Part shown: positions 1 through 12,301 of the stretch, one piece after another
How the letters are laid out: each line of letters starts with the position of its first letter
Numbering within the stretch: position 1 is the stretch's first letter
Source: Rhodococcus sp. JCM 9791
GTDB lineage: Bacteria; Actinomycetota; Actinomycetes; Mycobacteriales; Mycobacteriaceae
DNA: 64,000 bases
NCBI GenBank assembly: GCA_001312645.1
Contig: BBEG01000001.1
Coordinates: 1-64,000 of the forward strand
Direction: 5' to 3'
The notes under the pieces: generated by a model
What the model was told of the DNA's origin: nothing
What the model saw: the letters and a program-made list of their open reading frames with translations, nothing else
The model's database searches: none
Made by a program: the position numbers and the translations under genes

Positions 1-171
1 TGTCGGTCCCGGCGTCGTCGTCCCACGATCCGTTCGCAGCTCCCTCGGGACAACCGACCTTCGGCGCGCCCCCGCCGTTCACCGGAAACCCGGGACCCCG
101 CCTTCGGGGCCCCGACTTCGGGACCACCGCCGGGGCAACCTTTCGACCCGTTCCGGCCGCCGGGTTCCTGA
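1..171 (+). CDS. C-terminal tail of an upstream gene (partial, proline/glycine-rich)
   Basis: Only the last ~55 residues are in the window. They form a low-complexity tail with repeated DPF, FGAP and PPP elements ending in FDPFRPPGS and a TGA at 169-171. The first ~90 bases read this way in one frame and the rest in another, so one indel near base 90 is implied. Such tails are typical of disordered linkers or termini. The gene ends about 40 bases before the tubulin-like start and is probably part of the same operon. The function cannot be told from this fragment. Confidence 0.5.
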   Translation, partial: CRSRRRRPTIRSQLPRDNRPSARPRRSPETRDPAFGAPTSGPPPGQPFDPFRPPGS

Positions 172-213
172 CGGTCACGCAATGACAGTGTTTCTTGATT
201 CGGAAGGACCGTA

Positions 214-3200
214 ATGAGGCGATTTCTCGTAATAGGTTGCGGCGGATCCGGCGCTGTCACCCTCGCGTACATGATGGATCAACTCCGGTCCGACCTTGCC
301 GCCGTGGGTGTCGACAAGATTCCCGGCGGCTGGCAGTTCGTCAGCGTCGACGTGCCGACCGCTCCCGAAGCCGGACCCGACGGACTCGGAAACGTCCGGG
401 ATCAGGGCGGCTACTACTTCGGCAGCGGACCGCAGGGTGATTCGTACGCGGTGCTCGACAATGCGTTGAGCAACCAACTCGGCGCGCGCAACAGCCTCGA
501 CGAGATCGGCACCTGGGCTCCGCGGGATCCGTCTGCCGTGACCGTCCCGATCGGTCGGGCGCCGGCCAGTACCGTGCGCTCGGCCGCATGATCACCTTGA
601 GCAAGGCCGGCGGCATCCGCGACACGTTGCAGCACGCGTGGGACCAGCTGTTCACGGTGCAGACCGCCAGCGAGATGTCGGCTCTGAAGATCCCCGGCAG
701 TGGGAGTTTCGAGCAGGAGGAGTCGCCCGTCGTCCTGGTGGTGTCGTCGATGGCCGGTGGTGCCGGTGCGTCGATGGCCCTGGATGTGTGCCGGATCCTG
801 ACCCTCATCCGAAGCTCGACCCGCGGCTCATGGGTGTGTTCATGGTTGCCCCCGACATCTTCGACGGGCTCGGCCGCAGCGCGACCACAGGTGTGCGCGC
901 CAACGCACTCGCGATGCTCGGGAGATCGTCGCGAGCCAGCTCGGGTCGGCCCGCGAGCACGACGTCGAGACTTTGCGTGCTCTCGGCCAGCAGAGCGGGA
1001 CGGGGGAGAAGGTGCCGTTCGCGCGGGTGTTCCCCGTCGGCCGCCGCGTCGGCGTCGAAGGTGCACCGTTCGGTGACGGCTCCCAGAAGGCGATCTATCG
1101 AGCATGGCCCGCGGTCTCGCCGGCATGATGATGAGCGGCGCCGCGACCCGCCAGTTCGTGCAGTACGACCTGACGAACGGTGCCGGGTTGTCCGGTCAGC
1201 GCGACAACATCGGCTGGGGCGGGCAGTGGGACAACCTGCCGTGGGGAACGTACGGTTTCTCGAGCCTGAGTATGGGACGCGACCGGTATGCCGAGTACTC
1301 GGCGCAGCGTCTGGCCCGGAGCACCGTCGACCGTTTGCTCGACGGCCACCGCAATCCCGCGAACGTGGCGTCGGACGACGATCAGGTCAACGCGATTCTC
1401 GACAGTCAATGGCAGACGTTGCTCCACACCATGGGATTGCCTGTGGTGCATGCGGATCCGCGCGGCGCCCAGGTCGGTGTCGGGCCGTGGCTCACCCAGG
1501 TGGTGTTGCCGTCGGACGACGGGTTGCGCATGTCACGGCAGATCGTGGAGAACGAACTGCGCGGCTACCTTCCTTCGGGCGGCGGGCTCAGTGCGTCGCA
1601 GTGGGTGCCCGAGATCAACCGGGCCCTCGCGTCGCGTCGTCAGGCGCTTGCGACGTCGGCGGAGCAGCACGCGCTCGGGCATGCCTTCCAATGGCATCGG
1701 CAACTCGGTGGTCGAATCGAGCAGGCGGTGTCGAAGGCGATCTCCGATCTGGGCCTGCCGTACGCGACGGCGCTGGTGAACCGGTTGTCCGTCCTCGTCA
1801 AGGATCAGGTCCGGGCCGGCGCCGACGAACTGTCGAAGCAGGGCCCTGCGGACATCACCGCCCAGTCTGCCGAGACCGCCAGATGTTGGGGGCACTGAAA
1901 GGCAATATCGAGAGCGACGCCGACATCCTCGAACGTGTCATCTCGAGCTGCAGCCAGAATGTGTACCGGCAGCTGTATGCGTCGTTGTCCGGCAAGGTCT
2001 CCGAGGTCGCGGCGGCGCTGGTGCCCGAGATCCTCAAGCCGCTGCTCGATGCGCTCAACGAATCGCAGACTGCGCTGCGGAAGGCGCGGGCCAAGCCTGC
2101 GAGCGACGTCGGCCTGGCCCGGTTGTCCACCGACCAGTACGGCGCGTGGCCCGCGGACAAGAGCGACCGCGTCCCGAAGCGGTTCGCGGAGGCCAACAAC
2201 GAGGTGATGCTCACGCCGTCGGCCGACTTCATGGACCAGTACAGGACGGACCTTCCGTTGGCGGTGTCGTCGGACGGTCCGGGGACACCGCCGTTCGAGG
2301 CCGCAGTCCACAGTGCGGTCGCCGATGTGGTGACCGGTGTCTGGTCGACCATCGACGGCAGCAGGCCCCCGGGCGACGAGCATCCCCTGCTCGAGCGCAC
2401 CTCGGCGTGGCGTACCCGTGCGTTCCCGTTCGATCCGGGAACCGCGAGGCGCTCGTCCCGTCCGCCGGACGCTACGACGTCCATGTGCGTCCCCACGAGC
2501 TGCTCGAGCGGGCACGTCAATTCGTGGCCCGCACCGGGGAGTCGTTCGACAGGTTCTGCCGGGTGTCGCTGCGCGAATACATCGAGGACATCACGGTCCC
2601 CGAGTACGCGCTCGACGAGCGCCGTGAGCGTCTGCGGTCGAAGTTCGTCGAGGCCTTGTCGCTGGCGCGTCCCCTGGCCAGCGTGAATCAGCAGGCGCTC
2701 GAAGCCCTGCATCCGGGCCAGCAGATCGAGTACCGCTACAAGTTCACGTCGATCCCGTTCCTCAATCTTCCGGTGGCGGATTCGCTGTCGCAGGTGCTGC
2801 AGAAGAACACGATGATCGACCACGAGACGCGCGCCGAGTTCGCGAGATTGCTGACCGAGGAAGACAAGCTCACCCGCATCGACATCTTCGGCTCGTACCC
2901 GAACTACTCTCCTTTGGCATACGATTCGGTGCTCACTCCGGCAGCGAAGCAGTGGGCGGATTCGACTCCGGCGCAACAGGAAGCGTTCTGGCAGTGGCGC
3001 CGCTCGCGCCCGTTGGCGGCGTCGTTGCCGATGCACGAGAGTGAACGTCGGGCCATGGCGGCCGGGTGGTTCCTCGGTCTGGTGGTGGGCCGTCTGCGTC
3101 TCCCGCCCGAACCGTACGACGAGCCGGTGCGGGTGTGGGATTCCGGAACCTCGACATGGGTGGACTTCCCGAATCCGCTGCTCACCCCGCCGGCCCGCTT

Positions 3201-3782
3201 CCTCGCCAACAACGACTGGTTGCCCGCGGTCCTCGAATCGGTGTTGCTGGCGATGGCGCGGTCGCACGAGTCGCCGGTGATGAGCTCGATGTTGCCGTAT
3301 CGCGCACTGCGTGCGATCTACGACGCTCCGCGGAGAAACCGGCGAGCGGCATCCTCGAGGTGTCGGCGAAGTCGGTGCTCACCGACTGGCTGCGCACCGG
3401 AAACACCGCGACGGGCTGGCAGTCGCAGGTCGCCGAGACCGGTGCGGGGATTCCGATCGACGTGCGAGCGAAGAACGCGATCACCTGGCTGTCCAGTGTC
3501 CGCGATCTGACCGGTCAGCACTATCTGGCGCCGGGCCACGACGGCGCCCCGGGTGGTGGCGTCTTCTCGACCATCACGGTGCGCGAACAAGCGTCCCAGA
3601 CGCCGATCTACCGCGACATCGCCCCCGACGTGCATTGGGCCACAGGGGAACTCATAGAGCTGATCCAGGAGTGCGCAGTGCGCGCGGAGCAACCCGACCG
3701 TCCCGAATTCGACAAGCAGACCTCGAACGCACCGACACCCACAGCACAGACGTTCCAGATCCCGAACATGGGGCAGTTCTGA
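214..3782 (+). CDS. Tubulin-like NTPase of a GAP1/GTPase conflict-type operon (multiple frameshifts)
   Basis: A ~1190-residue protein. The ATG at 214 follows GGAAGGACC and gives FLVIGCGGSGAVT, a glycine-rich nucleotide-binding start. About residue 185 there is SSMAGGAGASM, which fits the tubulin/FtsZ signature loop (GGGTG type). The remaining ~900 residues are a long alpha-helical extension, matching the large tubulin-like proteins of actinobacteria rather than FtsZ (~400 aa). The reading frame switches near 555, 812, 918, 1100, 1885, 2440 and 3335, yet sequence character continues across every switch without nonsense codons, so sequencing error is likelier than decay. Its TGA overlaps the next ATG (TGATG). 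Inference: it forms a nucleotide-dependent polymer or sensor that works with the downstream GTPase and GAP1. Family membership is probable; the role is predicted only. Confidence 0.75.
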
Positions 3783-6508
3783 TGGCAGCGCGCGGCACAC
3801 AGATTCTGACGGTGTTCGTGGCCACGCCGGGTCCCGCCGAGGGGGTCCGGGATGTGCTGCGGGATCTGTCCGCAGCCGAGCTCGTCGGCTCGTACGTGTG
3901 GATCGACGACACCCGGGTCGACGCCCCCGGCACTCGCATACCGGCCGTGGAAACCGATCGGGGTGTCGACCATGTCGTCGCCCTCCAGGATCTTCTCGCC
4001 TCGCGTCACTACGACCTGGTGCGACTGTGTGTGCTGGTGCCCAGCGGCGCGACCGCGGTGCCGGTGCGACTCGAGACGGAGACCATGTTCGCCGACCTGC
4101 TGTCGTCGAACTCCGGTGGTGCACGGAGCGTTCGGATGCGTGTGCTGCTGCGACGCCCAGCGGATGCGCATGCGGTGTCGGCTGTTCCGGCGCTCGCCGG
4201 TTGGCACAACCTGATGGTGGCACCCGAAGATTCGCGGGGACCCGGCATGGGCCACGAGTCGCTGAAGCTGACCACCGATCCGATCGACGTCGGACGCAGG
4301 CCGCGCCCGTCATCGCGGGCATCACCGGCCTGTGGACCGACGACGACCACACCCCGTTCGACGAACTTCCCGTCCTGCCCGGCAGCTCCCTGCGCGTGGT
4401 GCGCTCCTTCTACCGTCGCTCGACACGTCCCACGCCGAACACCGATTGCACTCGGAACTCCTGGATTTCGACGGGCAGCTCCCACTCCCACGCGACGCCG
4501 GGACCGCTGTCCTGTACGTCGACGACGTGCCGACGGCCACCCGGCAGATGGCGCAGGCGCTGTGGACGAAACACGGGCATCTGCTGACCAGCGCCCGAAT
4601 ACCGACGCCCCGGAAGCGGGAACCGCGCCACATCCGGTTCCGCGACGCGCTACGCATGTTCGGCCGGTTCCTCGCCGCCGTCCTCACCAACGCGCCGTCC
4701 CGACTGATCGGCCGCGCGGAGAACCGGGCCTCGGCATCGCTGGCCGCCAAGACGCAACGCGCTCTGTTCGGTGGCTCGCAGAGCGCGTACCGCGTAGTGG
4801 TCGGTGGGGTCGATGCGGACGGTCATCGTGCCGGATGGGGCGAGTACGAATCGGCGTCGCGAGAGATCGGTGCTGTGCTCGACGGCGGCAAGAACGCTCC
4901 GCACGCCGCAGCACCCGACCTGTCCGCGCTGTGGCGCGACTATTCGCGGGCCGCGCTGACCCTGGCGGATGCCAGCGAACGATCAGCGGGACTACCACCT
5001 GTCCAGGTGGGCGCGCACCGCGCTGTGCTGCGCTCGGCGTCGGACATCGTGCCCGGCCCGGGCGAGGATTTCACCGACATCCCGGGCGTGGTGTCCGCAA
5101 CCACGTCGACGCACGTCATCGAAGCACCCGACATCCTCGGGGTCGACGAATTCGGCCGCCGACTGCGGGAACTCGAACAGGATCCGGTGATCGGGTTGGA
5201 CGCGCGCCGCACCGGCGCCGCGATCAAGAGTTGGCGAGAGCGCACCCGGGCGAGCTTCGCGGTCGGCTTCGGTTCGATCCTCACCGACCGGCTCGCGGCC
5301 GACGTGTCCGAGGCCGGCAGACTGCTCGAACGGTTGAAGAGCGCCGAAGCGCTGCGGGATCCGGCAGAGGAGAGCGCCGAAGTGCACAAGCGGATGTTCC
5401 GCAAGGTGCACATCGCAGGTGTGGTTGCGGTGGTGATCGCCGTCATCGCGGGTCTGCTGGCGTGGCAGGAGATCATCTCCTGGTGGGCCGGCGGCACCGT
5501 CATCGCGCTGTGCCTGCTGGGGTGGGCGATCGCGCTGACGGTGATCTGCTGGAGGTCGCAGCAGAACCTCGAGGAGCTACTCGTCGAACGCGAACGGACG
5601 ACCGCCGCCCACGAGGCCGACCGCACCAACCTGCGTCTGACACTGCGTGAGATCGAGGTGCTCACCGGCGCTACCGTCAATACCTGTCGTGGAGCAGAGC
5701 ACTCGGAGCATTCCTGGCGAAGCCGCTCGGTGTGGCAGAGCATGTCCTCACCGCACGCAGACGCATCGAATGGGGTCTGCCGCGACACAGCGCCATCGGT
5801 TCGGGAATCCCCGCCGACGACACCGTGGCACGTGTCGCCGACGAGCTCCGTCAGGATCTGTTCACCGTCGGATGGCTCACCGAACCGTGGGACACCGTCG
5901 CGCGCGGCGCCGGAGCCGCTCTCGGTGGGTCGGCACAGGACATCGACCGCGATCCGAGCCTGCTCGCCGTGAAGGCCGGTGCGGGATCGGGTTCTCCGCT
6001 CGACGAGTGGTCGCTGCTGTTCCACCGAGGTCAGGTGCGGTCGAGCGGCGCGACGATGCTGTGGAATCGGGCAATGGCCGAACTCACCGGCCCACGAACC
6101 GAGCTCGCGCGAGAGCTCGTCGGTGTGGTCGAATACCGGGTCGACGGTGAGGTCCAGCACGCCGGCGTCGACGATTTTCTGGCCGGAGTCGGGATGCCCA
6201 CGGAAGCGGGGTTCTTCGACCGGGCCGCGTTCAGCGACACCGCGACCATGCGAGGCACGTCCGCAGTGGCGGGAGAGGTGCTCTCGCGTACGAGGGTGGG
6301 ATGCGGGCTCGTGGCCGTGACCACCCAGTTCACCGAAGGCATTTCGGGTGAAGACCTGGCACAGCCGCCCGCGAAGCACGCCGCTGCGGTCGAGGTCACG
6401 CACGTGCCGGACATCGAGTTGCGTCCCGCACAGCCCGAGGACACTCGGGTCGGGCGTGCGGGCAACGGTGCGTATGTGGCTCCGGCCATCGACGGCCTCG
6501 AGTTCTGA
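3782..6508 (+). CDS. Membrane protein of the tubulin-like/GAP1 operon, unknown function (frameshifts)
   Basis: I do not recognise a named domain. The ~908-residue product starts at the ATG overlapping the tubulin-like stop. Its N-terminal ~170 residues alternate strands and helices (TVFVATPGPAEGV, then VRLCVLVPSG) and look like a small globular alpha/beta domain. Around residues 540-600 there are two hydrophobic segments, VVAVVIAVIAGLLAW and TVIALCLLGWAIALTVICW, which would make a membrane hairpin. A helical charged stretch follows them. The C-terminal ~270 residues are soluble. Frame changes occur near 4290, 4430 and 5670. It is the only obviously membrane-embedded member of the operon, so it may anchor the complex at the cell membrane. 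This role is inferred from position and topology only. Confidence 0.6.
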
Positions 6509-6522
6509 GAGCGAGGGGTTCA

Positions 6523-8529
6523 GTGTCCGAAGGTGTCTTCGAAGCGTTACAGCGGTGGCGACAGGGCGAGGTCGACGCGTCGCGGTTGCGGCCGGGCCTG
6601 ATCAAAGACACGCACCTGCAGCAGATCATCCGATCGAATCGGCGAACGGTCGACGAGATCGAACCGATGTTGCCGCGGCACGCCAAAGCGCTCGTCGGCG
6701 GTATCGTCGAAGTCCTGGCAGCCACGGAGGAAACTGCTCCGGAGGGCGTCTCCACGTCGAAACACGCGGCGGTCGAGCCGGAGCCGGTCCCCGAGCCGGT
6801 GGAACCGTTACCGGGCAGCGAATTGCTGGTGGATCTGCACACCGAGGATTTCTGCGAGTTCCTGCACGGGGAATCCGAGTACGAAGTCGGTCCGATGGCC
6901 ATCGCCCCGGAACCGCGTGGCGGGCACCGGCTGGAATGGACCGGACTGCCCGAGAGCCCCGGCACGACCGTGCTGTACCGGGTGGTGTCCGGTGAAACCC
7001 ACCGCGCCTACAAGCCCGAGGCAGGCCGGCTTGTCGGCGTCACCCGCGGCACGCTGATCGTCGACACGGCGCCGTCGGCTGCCGCCGTGCGCTACCTGCA
7101 GGTGTGGGCGCACATCGGGAACAACGAACGCGACGCGGCCGAGCGCCAACCGGTCCTGGTGGCCGAAGGGCACCTGCTGAGCGCGGTGGACGGGTTCGTC
7201 GTCATCGAGGACGACGGCACCGTCATCGGCCAGTGGTCGGTGTGGCCCGGAGTGTCGCGAGTGCGGGTACTGCGGATCCCACTCGACGGACGATCACCCG
7301 TCACCAACGACCCCCGGCACCGCATCCTCGCCGACCAGCCGAATTTCGGCGGCTTCGTCGATCGCGACGCCCAACGTGGACACCGTTACCTGTACCGGGC
7401 GATCTGCGAGGTGGAGGTGGACGGCCACACCCGCCTGTCTCCGGCCGCGCAGTCGGAGGTTCTGGTGTCCGCTGTGCTCGAACCGGTGTCGGATCTGCAG
7501 ATCACCACGTACGGGCAGGGCGACGATCTCCACTTCGACCTCGGCTGGACCCCACCGGACATCGGCGCGGTCGTCATGTACCGCACCGAAACCGCACCTC
7601 GCGCCGGTATCGACCGCACCCTCCTGGAAGCAAGTGCGCTCGACGTCTCCGGCGGCCTCCCGGAATCGGCGCGACTCGTTCACCCCGTGGTGGTCGAACA
7701 GGGCGGCCGACACGCCATGACCACCGTGTCGTGGCCGAGAGGGTGGGTGCGCGCGTACTTCACACCGGTGACGATGCTCGACGGTCAGGTTCAGGTGGGG
7801 CGCACCGTCATCGCGACCCGGCCGCTTCCGGCACTGACCGGTGTCCGGATCGTCGAGAGGTGCTCCGAGCAAGTGGTGACCTTCCCGTGGCCGGACGGGG
7901 CGGCGTCCGTGTCCGTGTACGTCAGCGCGCCCCAGGTTCCGGCGGAGCATGCCATCGAACAGCGACCGGTCGCGGAGATCTCACGATCGCAGTACGAGCG
8001 GGACGGTGGCCTGCACCTGACGGACCAACTCGCCGCGCAGGGTTGTGCGGTGCATGTGGTCGCGATCGCCTACACCCGCGGTGAGCGCATCGTGGGCATT
8101 CCGGCGACCGTCGACTATCCGGGCCTACTGCGCATCCAGTACACGGTCACGCCGCGCATCACACTCGGTGGTGGCGTCGTTCTCGCGATACAACTCGCAT
8201 CCGAGATCGAACTGACCACGGCACCGCCCTTCGTCGTCATCCACAACCTCACCCGGTTGCCGCTGAGCGCGAGGGACGGACAACCCTTGGAGGTCCGCGG
8301 AGGAGTCGGCACCCATCCGGGCGCGCGTAACTTCCATCCGAAAGGACTTCGGCGCGAATGGGGACAGCCATGGCTGGTCGACGTCGGCGACACCGACACG
8401 GGATTCGTGCGAGTGTTCCCCGACGTGCGTCCCGAACAGGCATGCACCATCGCGCTGCTCGACCCGCCGATCGAACAGATCGACCTCCGCCTCATCGATC
8501 GGACACCGATCGATGACCCGGTGGAATGA
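6523..8529 (+). CDS. Fibronectin type III-like beta-sandwich protein of the GAP1 operon
   Basis: An intact 668-residue reading frame. The GTG at 6523 is preceded by GAGCGAGGGG, 14 bases after the previous stop. Residues 1-65 are helical (EALQRWRQGEV, then LPRHAKALVGGIVEVL). After an acidic/proline linker come several ~90-residue beta-rich units with FnIII-like features: LEWTGLPESPGTTVLYRVV, then HRYLYRAICEVEVDG, then VSDLQITTYG with LGWTPPDIGAVVMYR. No signal peptide or membrane segment is visible, so it is probably cytoplasmic, which is unusual for FnIII repeats. In such operons it may be a scaffold or recognition module. The TGA lies inside the next gene, a 17-base overlap. The FnIII assignment is by eye and tentative. 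Confidence 0.6.
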   Translation: MSEGVFEALQRWRQGEVDASRLRPGLIKDTHLQQIIRSNRRTVDEIEPMLPRHAKALVGGIVEVLAATEETAPEGVSTSKHAAVEPEPVPEPVEPLPGSELLVDLHTEDFCEFLHGESEYEVGPMAIAPEPRGGHRLEWTGLPESPGTTVLYRVVSGETHRAYKPEAGRLVGVTRGTLIVDTAPSAAAVRYLQVWAHIGNNERDAAERQPVLVAEGHLLSAVDGFVVIEDDGTVIGQWSVWPGVSRVRVLRIPLDGRSPVTNDPRHRILADQPNFGGFVDRDAQRGHRYLYRAICEVEVDGHTRLSPAAQSEVLVSAVLEPVSDLQITTYGQGDDLHFDLGWTPPDIGAVVMYRTETAPRAGIDRTLLEASALDVSGGLPESARLVHPVVVEQGGRHAMTTVSWPRGWVRAYFTPVTMLDGQVQVGRTVIATRPLPALTGVRIVERCSEQVVTFPWPDGAASVSVYVSAPQVPAEHAIEQRPVAEISRSQYERDGGLHLTDQLAAQGCAVHVVAIAYTRGERIVGIPATVDYPGLLRIQYTVTPRITLGGGVVLAIQLASEIELTTAPPFVVIHNLTRLPLSARDGQPLEVRGGVGTHPGARNFHPKGLRREWGQPWLVDVGDTDTGFVRVFPDVRPEQACTIALLDPPIEQIDLRLIDRTPIDDPVE

Positions 8530-11274
8530 CGTGACCGCCGACGACGCCGACCGTCCACGGTTCGGCCAGCTCTCCTACACCTCCTTCGACCGCCCCGGGG
8601 GCGCAGGGGGCGGTGGCTGGCAGGTCAAACAGACAATCGGAGGACTCGACGCGGGCGAGGAAGAACGACTACGGGAAGGGGTCGTGACGCGGTTCGAATC
8701 GGTTCCCCCGATCCCGCGGTTCCCGAACGCCGACGAGGTGCGCCGCCGCCCCCGCCGACTGATGTATGCGCCGGGGACAGGCACGACAGGTTTCTACTGG
8801 CACACGGTCCCGGCCGGCGCCGATGCCTCCGGAAGACCCGGCAACGTCTTCGCCCACGCGCTCCTCGACCGGCGTACCGATTCCGCAGACATCACGCGAC
8901 CGATCGAACGATGGGGCGCGCGCGAATGGCTCACGCCCTACGGCTCGGAAGATGTTGCCACCGCGGAATTCTCGAGATTCGATCCTGCGCCGAGCGGCCG
9001 CACCTCCCGCGACGCCACCTTGGGATTCCTCCTCGACCCGACCACCTGGCGTATCGGCATCTTCAGCGTCCTGCTCGACGCCGTCGCTCGGGCATTGAAC
9101 CGTGGCTCTCCCGTCGTTCTCGGCTGCGCAGACCCGGACAACGCGGCCCACTGGATCGCTGCGGTCTCCCATTTCATGTCGCCGGGAACCAGCCGATGTT
9201 TCGGATGGTCGACCTTCGATCGACTCCACACCGTCGCCGACGCCGTCGCCCGCGGCGCGCACCTGGTCGCGGTGCCACTCGAAGATCTTCCGGGTGACAC
9301 ACCCGGATGCGTCGTATTCGGCGAGAACGAATCGACCGATCTCGGCGAGCTCGACGGGGAACCACACTGCGTCGACAACGGCGATATGGTGCCCGTGACC
9401 CCGTGGTCGCTGATGGCACAGACCGTTCTCGTCGACGAATCGGTTGCCGCACGCACCCTGGGCCTGCAGGACGAGATAGCGACCAAGGTGGGCGACCACC
9501 GACTGTCCCCGATGTGGCCGCTGGCGATGGCGGTGGTGGCGGACAGCACCCTGCACGACTCGCTGGACGAAGCGACGACGGTGCTCCTGGAACAGAGCCC
9601 CGACGCGGTGACCGAATCGGAATTCGCGTCGTTGATCGTCGACGTCGTCGACAGAAACCTCGGCGACACCGTCGACGAAGCCGCCCGTGCGCTGGGCCGA
9701 TGGCACGAGGACGACGGCCTCGCTCCCGTGGTGCGCAGCCTCGCCGGCCGAGTGTTCGCATACCGGGTCTTCCACGATCGCGCATGGTTCCGGAACGCCC
9801 AGCCGTCGCAGCGCGTGTTGCTCGAATACTGCGACCGGACAACCGAGCTCGTCATGGAAGCCGATCGTCTTCTCCGCGAACTGCGCGCACGCGCACATTC
9901 GGCACAGCGGATCGATGACGTTGCGGCCGAAGCGCTCTGCACACTCGATGCGCTCATCCGAGCGGATCTCGTGAGCAGACACGGTGAAGATCAGGTCTTC
10001 GAAATCCTCGAACTCGTCGTCGTGCCGGTGCTGTGCGACCCGACTGCAGGCCGGCAACTCGTCGCTGTGGTCGGAGCGGTGGGGGAGAGCACATGCACCG
10101 ACTACCTGCAGCCGGCCGTGATCACACACCCTGATTTCCTTGCGCGGCCGATCGGTGCGCGACTCGACAACTCCGTGTTCACGTGGCTGGCGAGCAGCCT
10201 CACCGGAGTTCCCACCTTCGACGAGTTCGCAGCGGATCCATCCATGACGACCACACCGCAGAGCGTGATCATCGCCGAAGGAGTGTTCTCCCTCGCCGCA
10301 CAGGGAGAAGCGCGCGAGTGCGCCCCGAGCTGGCCGCCGTCGCGCTGTGGCGCGCGTTCTTCGAACTCGACGAAGGGGCAGGGCCGATCCGCGAGCTGGA
10401 CACCCTCGTCGACTCGCCGCAGTGGTCTGCCGCGCAATGGTGCCGAGTAGTCGAAACCCATCGGCGAGTGGTCGCTCCGCGCTTCCTGCAGGACGCCGTG
10501 GTGGGTGAGCCGTGGAGCTCGGAGGTCGAGATGCTTGCCCGGCACATTCTGCACCTCCTCGACAACGACCGTTCGGTGTCGTGGCCGCAGGATCCGCGTC
10601 ATGACGCACTCGCCGGGGCATGGGCGTCGATTCGGCTGCGGAACAGCTGGAACGGGATCGGAGACCGCGATCTGGACCGCGACCTCGGCCGGTGCGGCCT
10701 ACCGGCCATCGCTGATTACGCCCGACACTACGACGCTGGTCTGCCCGATGATGTCCTTGCAGGACTGGCCGTGTTCATCGTGGCAGCGAAGGCCCGCTCG
10801 ATAGAGATTCCCGCACTACCGCCGAAGCATGTGGACGCACTGGCCGACGCCGTCGACCTCAACGCAGGATTCGTCGTCGACTCGCTTGTCGCCCTCGCGC
10901 AATCCGGTGCAGTAGAAGAACAGTGGGTCATCGCCTACGCCGTGTTGAGTTCACCCGACGCTCCCGACGTGGCTCGGGTGATCGACTCCCTCGGTGTGCT
11001 GGCGCATTTCGTCGTGGGGCGTGGCTCCGAGGCCGGATCCGCGCGGCGCGGGCTTCTCGACGAGGTCGCCACCGAGATCCTGCCGGAGCCGTGGAACCTC
11101 GGCCCCCGGGATCTTCGCGGGGTCCACGCGGCCGTGCGCGCCGAACTCATGGAATTCCGCGACCGCGGTGTCGACAGGGCCCGCGACGCCTATGCCGCGT
11201 TCGTCGAGTGGTGGTACGACCAGCGGCTCTCCGACGCAGAACACGCACTTTCCAGGCCGAGAGGACAGATCTGA
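8513..11274 (+). CDS. GTPase-associated protein 1 (GAP1), first copy
   Basis: A ~920-residue protein with the layout of the GAP1 family: an N-terminal type 2 domain beginning FGQLSYTSFDRPG, a middle domain (WYST-type segment FGWSTFDRLH and VVFGENES), and a helical C-terminal domain. It starts at the ATG at 8513, or possibly the GTG at 8531, inside the end of the FnIII-like gene. One frame change near 10308 joins the two halves; the second copy at 17817 reads through the equivalent site with GEGARVR. The stop overlaps the next ATG (ATGA). Family descriptions link GAP1 to double-GTPase partners in predicted NTP-dependent conflict systems. The exact biochemical role is unknown. The paralogue is about three quarters identical by eye. 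Confidence 0.8.
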
Positions 11275-12301
11275 TGCCCGGTTACGTACTCGATGGTGCC
11301 GGTCGGGTGGAGCTATCGCGACAACCCCTCGCGATCACGGTGACCGCGCTCGACGTGCCGGTGACGGTACGCGCGATCACCGCAGACGGTGCAGACGCCC
11401 CGTCGGTGCTGTACCCGAAACCCGGCTTCGTGGTGCTCCCGCGCGTCGACGCGGAAGTCGTCGTCGTGGCGACACCGGGCCACGATCTGGGCTTCCCCCA
11501 GGGAACCGTGCTCCAGGCCACCGTCGCTGTCGACAGCAGCCACAGCCTCGACCCCGACCGTGCCGAGCTCACCCCACTCGACGTGTCGGGGCTACACCAC
11601 GTCGAACTCGCCACGATCACACCGGTCGGTCAGCGGCTCGCCGTGGCCGCACGGAAGACTGCCGTCGACGTTCCCCTCACCGACCTCGGTGCCCGGGCAC
11701 GATCGCTGCGCGCGGGGCGCTCGGCGTCGACCGGTTGCCCGAACGCCGCCAGGTACGGGTCGAGGTGGACGTCGACACCACGATGTCGATGCTTCCACTC
11801 ATCGAGGACGGCAGCATCCGTGACGTCGTCGACCTGCTCACCGGTGTCGCCGCGGTCATCGGACGTCGAGAAGAACTGCATGTCAACCTCATCGGCCGCG
11901 ACGTGACCGCAGTGCACATCGGTGAACTGCGGGGCGCGGCTGCAGCCGCGCAGAAGGCGCTCGACTCCGCGGGATTGGGTATCGGGTTCCGCTCGGCAAC
12001 AGTGGATCGATCCCGCTACATCGAGCCGACGCTCGTTCTCACCGTCACCGACGGCGTACCGGCAGATCACGCTGCCGCCGTCGCAGGGGTTCGCAGACGT
12101 CCGATCGTCCTTCAGGTCGGTGGGGCGGCGGCCGAGATCGAGCAGATGGGGAGTGTCGAGCGGAGGCGGACTTCGGTGGTCCCGGCAGCTGGCCATGCTC
12201 TCGCGGGTCGTGGTTGGCTGGACGACCCTCAGGAACTGTTCCGGACGGTGAAGTCGCTCGTGTCGGGTCTGCCGACCACGGAGTCGGAAGGTGCCCTGTG
12301 A
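11274..12301 (+). CDS. von Willebrand factor A-like domain protein
   Basis: A ~342-residue protein coupled to GAP1 by an ATGA overlap. The N-terminal ~130 residues are beta-rich without a recognised domain. The second half looks like a vWA fold: VEVDVDTTMSM is a plausible MIDAS strand (a DxTxS variant of DxSxS), followed by helices and LVLTVTDGVP, which matches the typical TDG strand. One indel near 11715, in a G-rich run, separates the halves. vWA domains commonly act as metal-dependent adaptors beside NTPases, and this one sits directly before the GTPase gene. I infer it bridges GTPase and GAP1. The vWA call rests on two motifs. Confidence 0.6.

Noticed and set aside
1855-3267. A 470-codon minus-strand frame opposite the tubulin-like gene
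   Set aside because: Arginine/histidine-rich composition typical of a shadow frame, no motif, and conserved-looking plus-strand protein in the same place.
214-3782. Calling the tubulin-like gene a pseudogene
   Set aside because: Frameshifts affect most genes in the window including metabolic ones, and there are no in-frame nonsense codons, so an error-prone sequence explains it better.
8669-10621. A 650-codon open frame on the minus strand
   Set aside because: It is the antisense shadow of the GAP1 gene, whose paralogue confirms the plus-strand frame; similar shadows lie opposite the other GC-rich genes.
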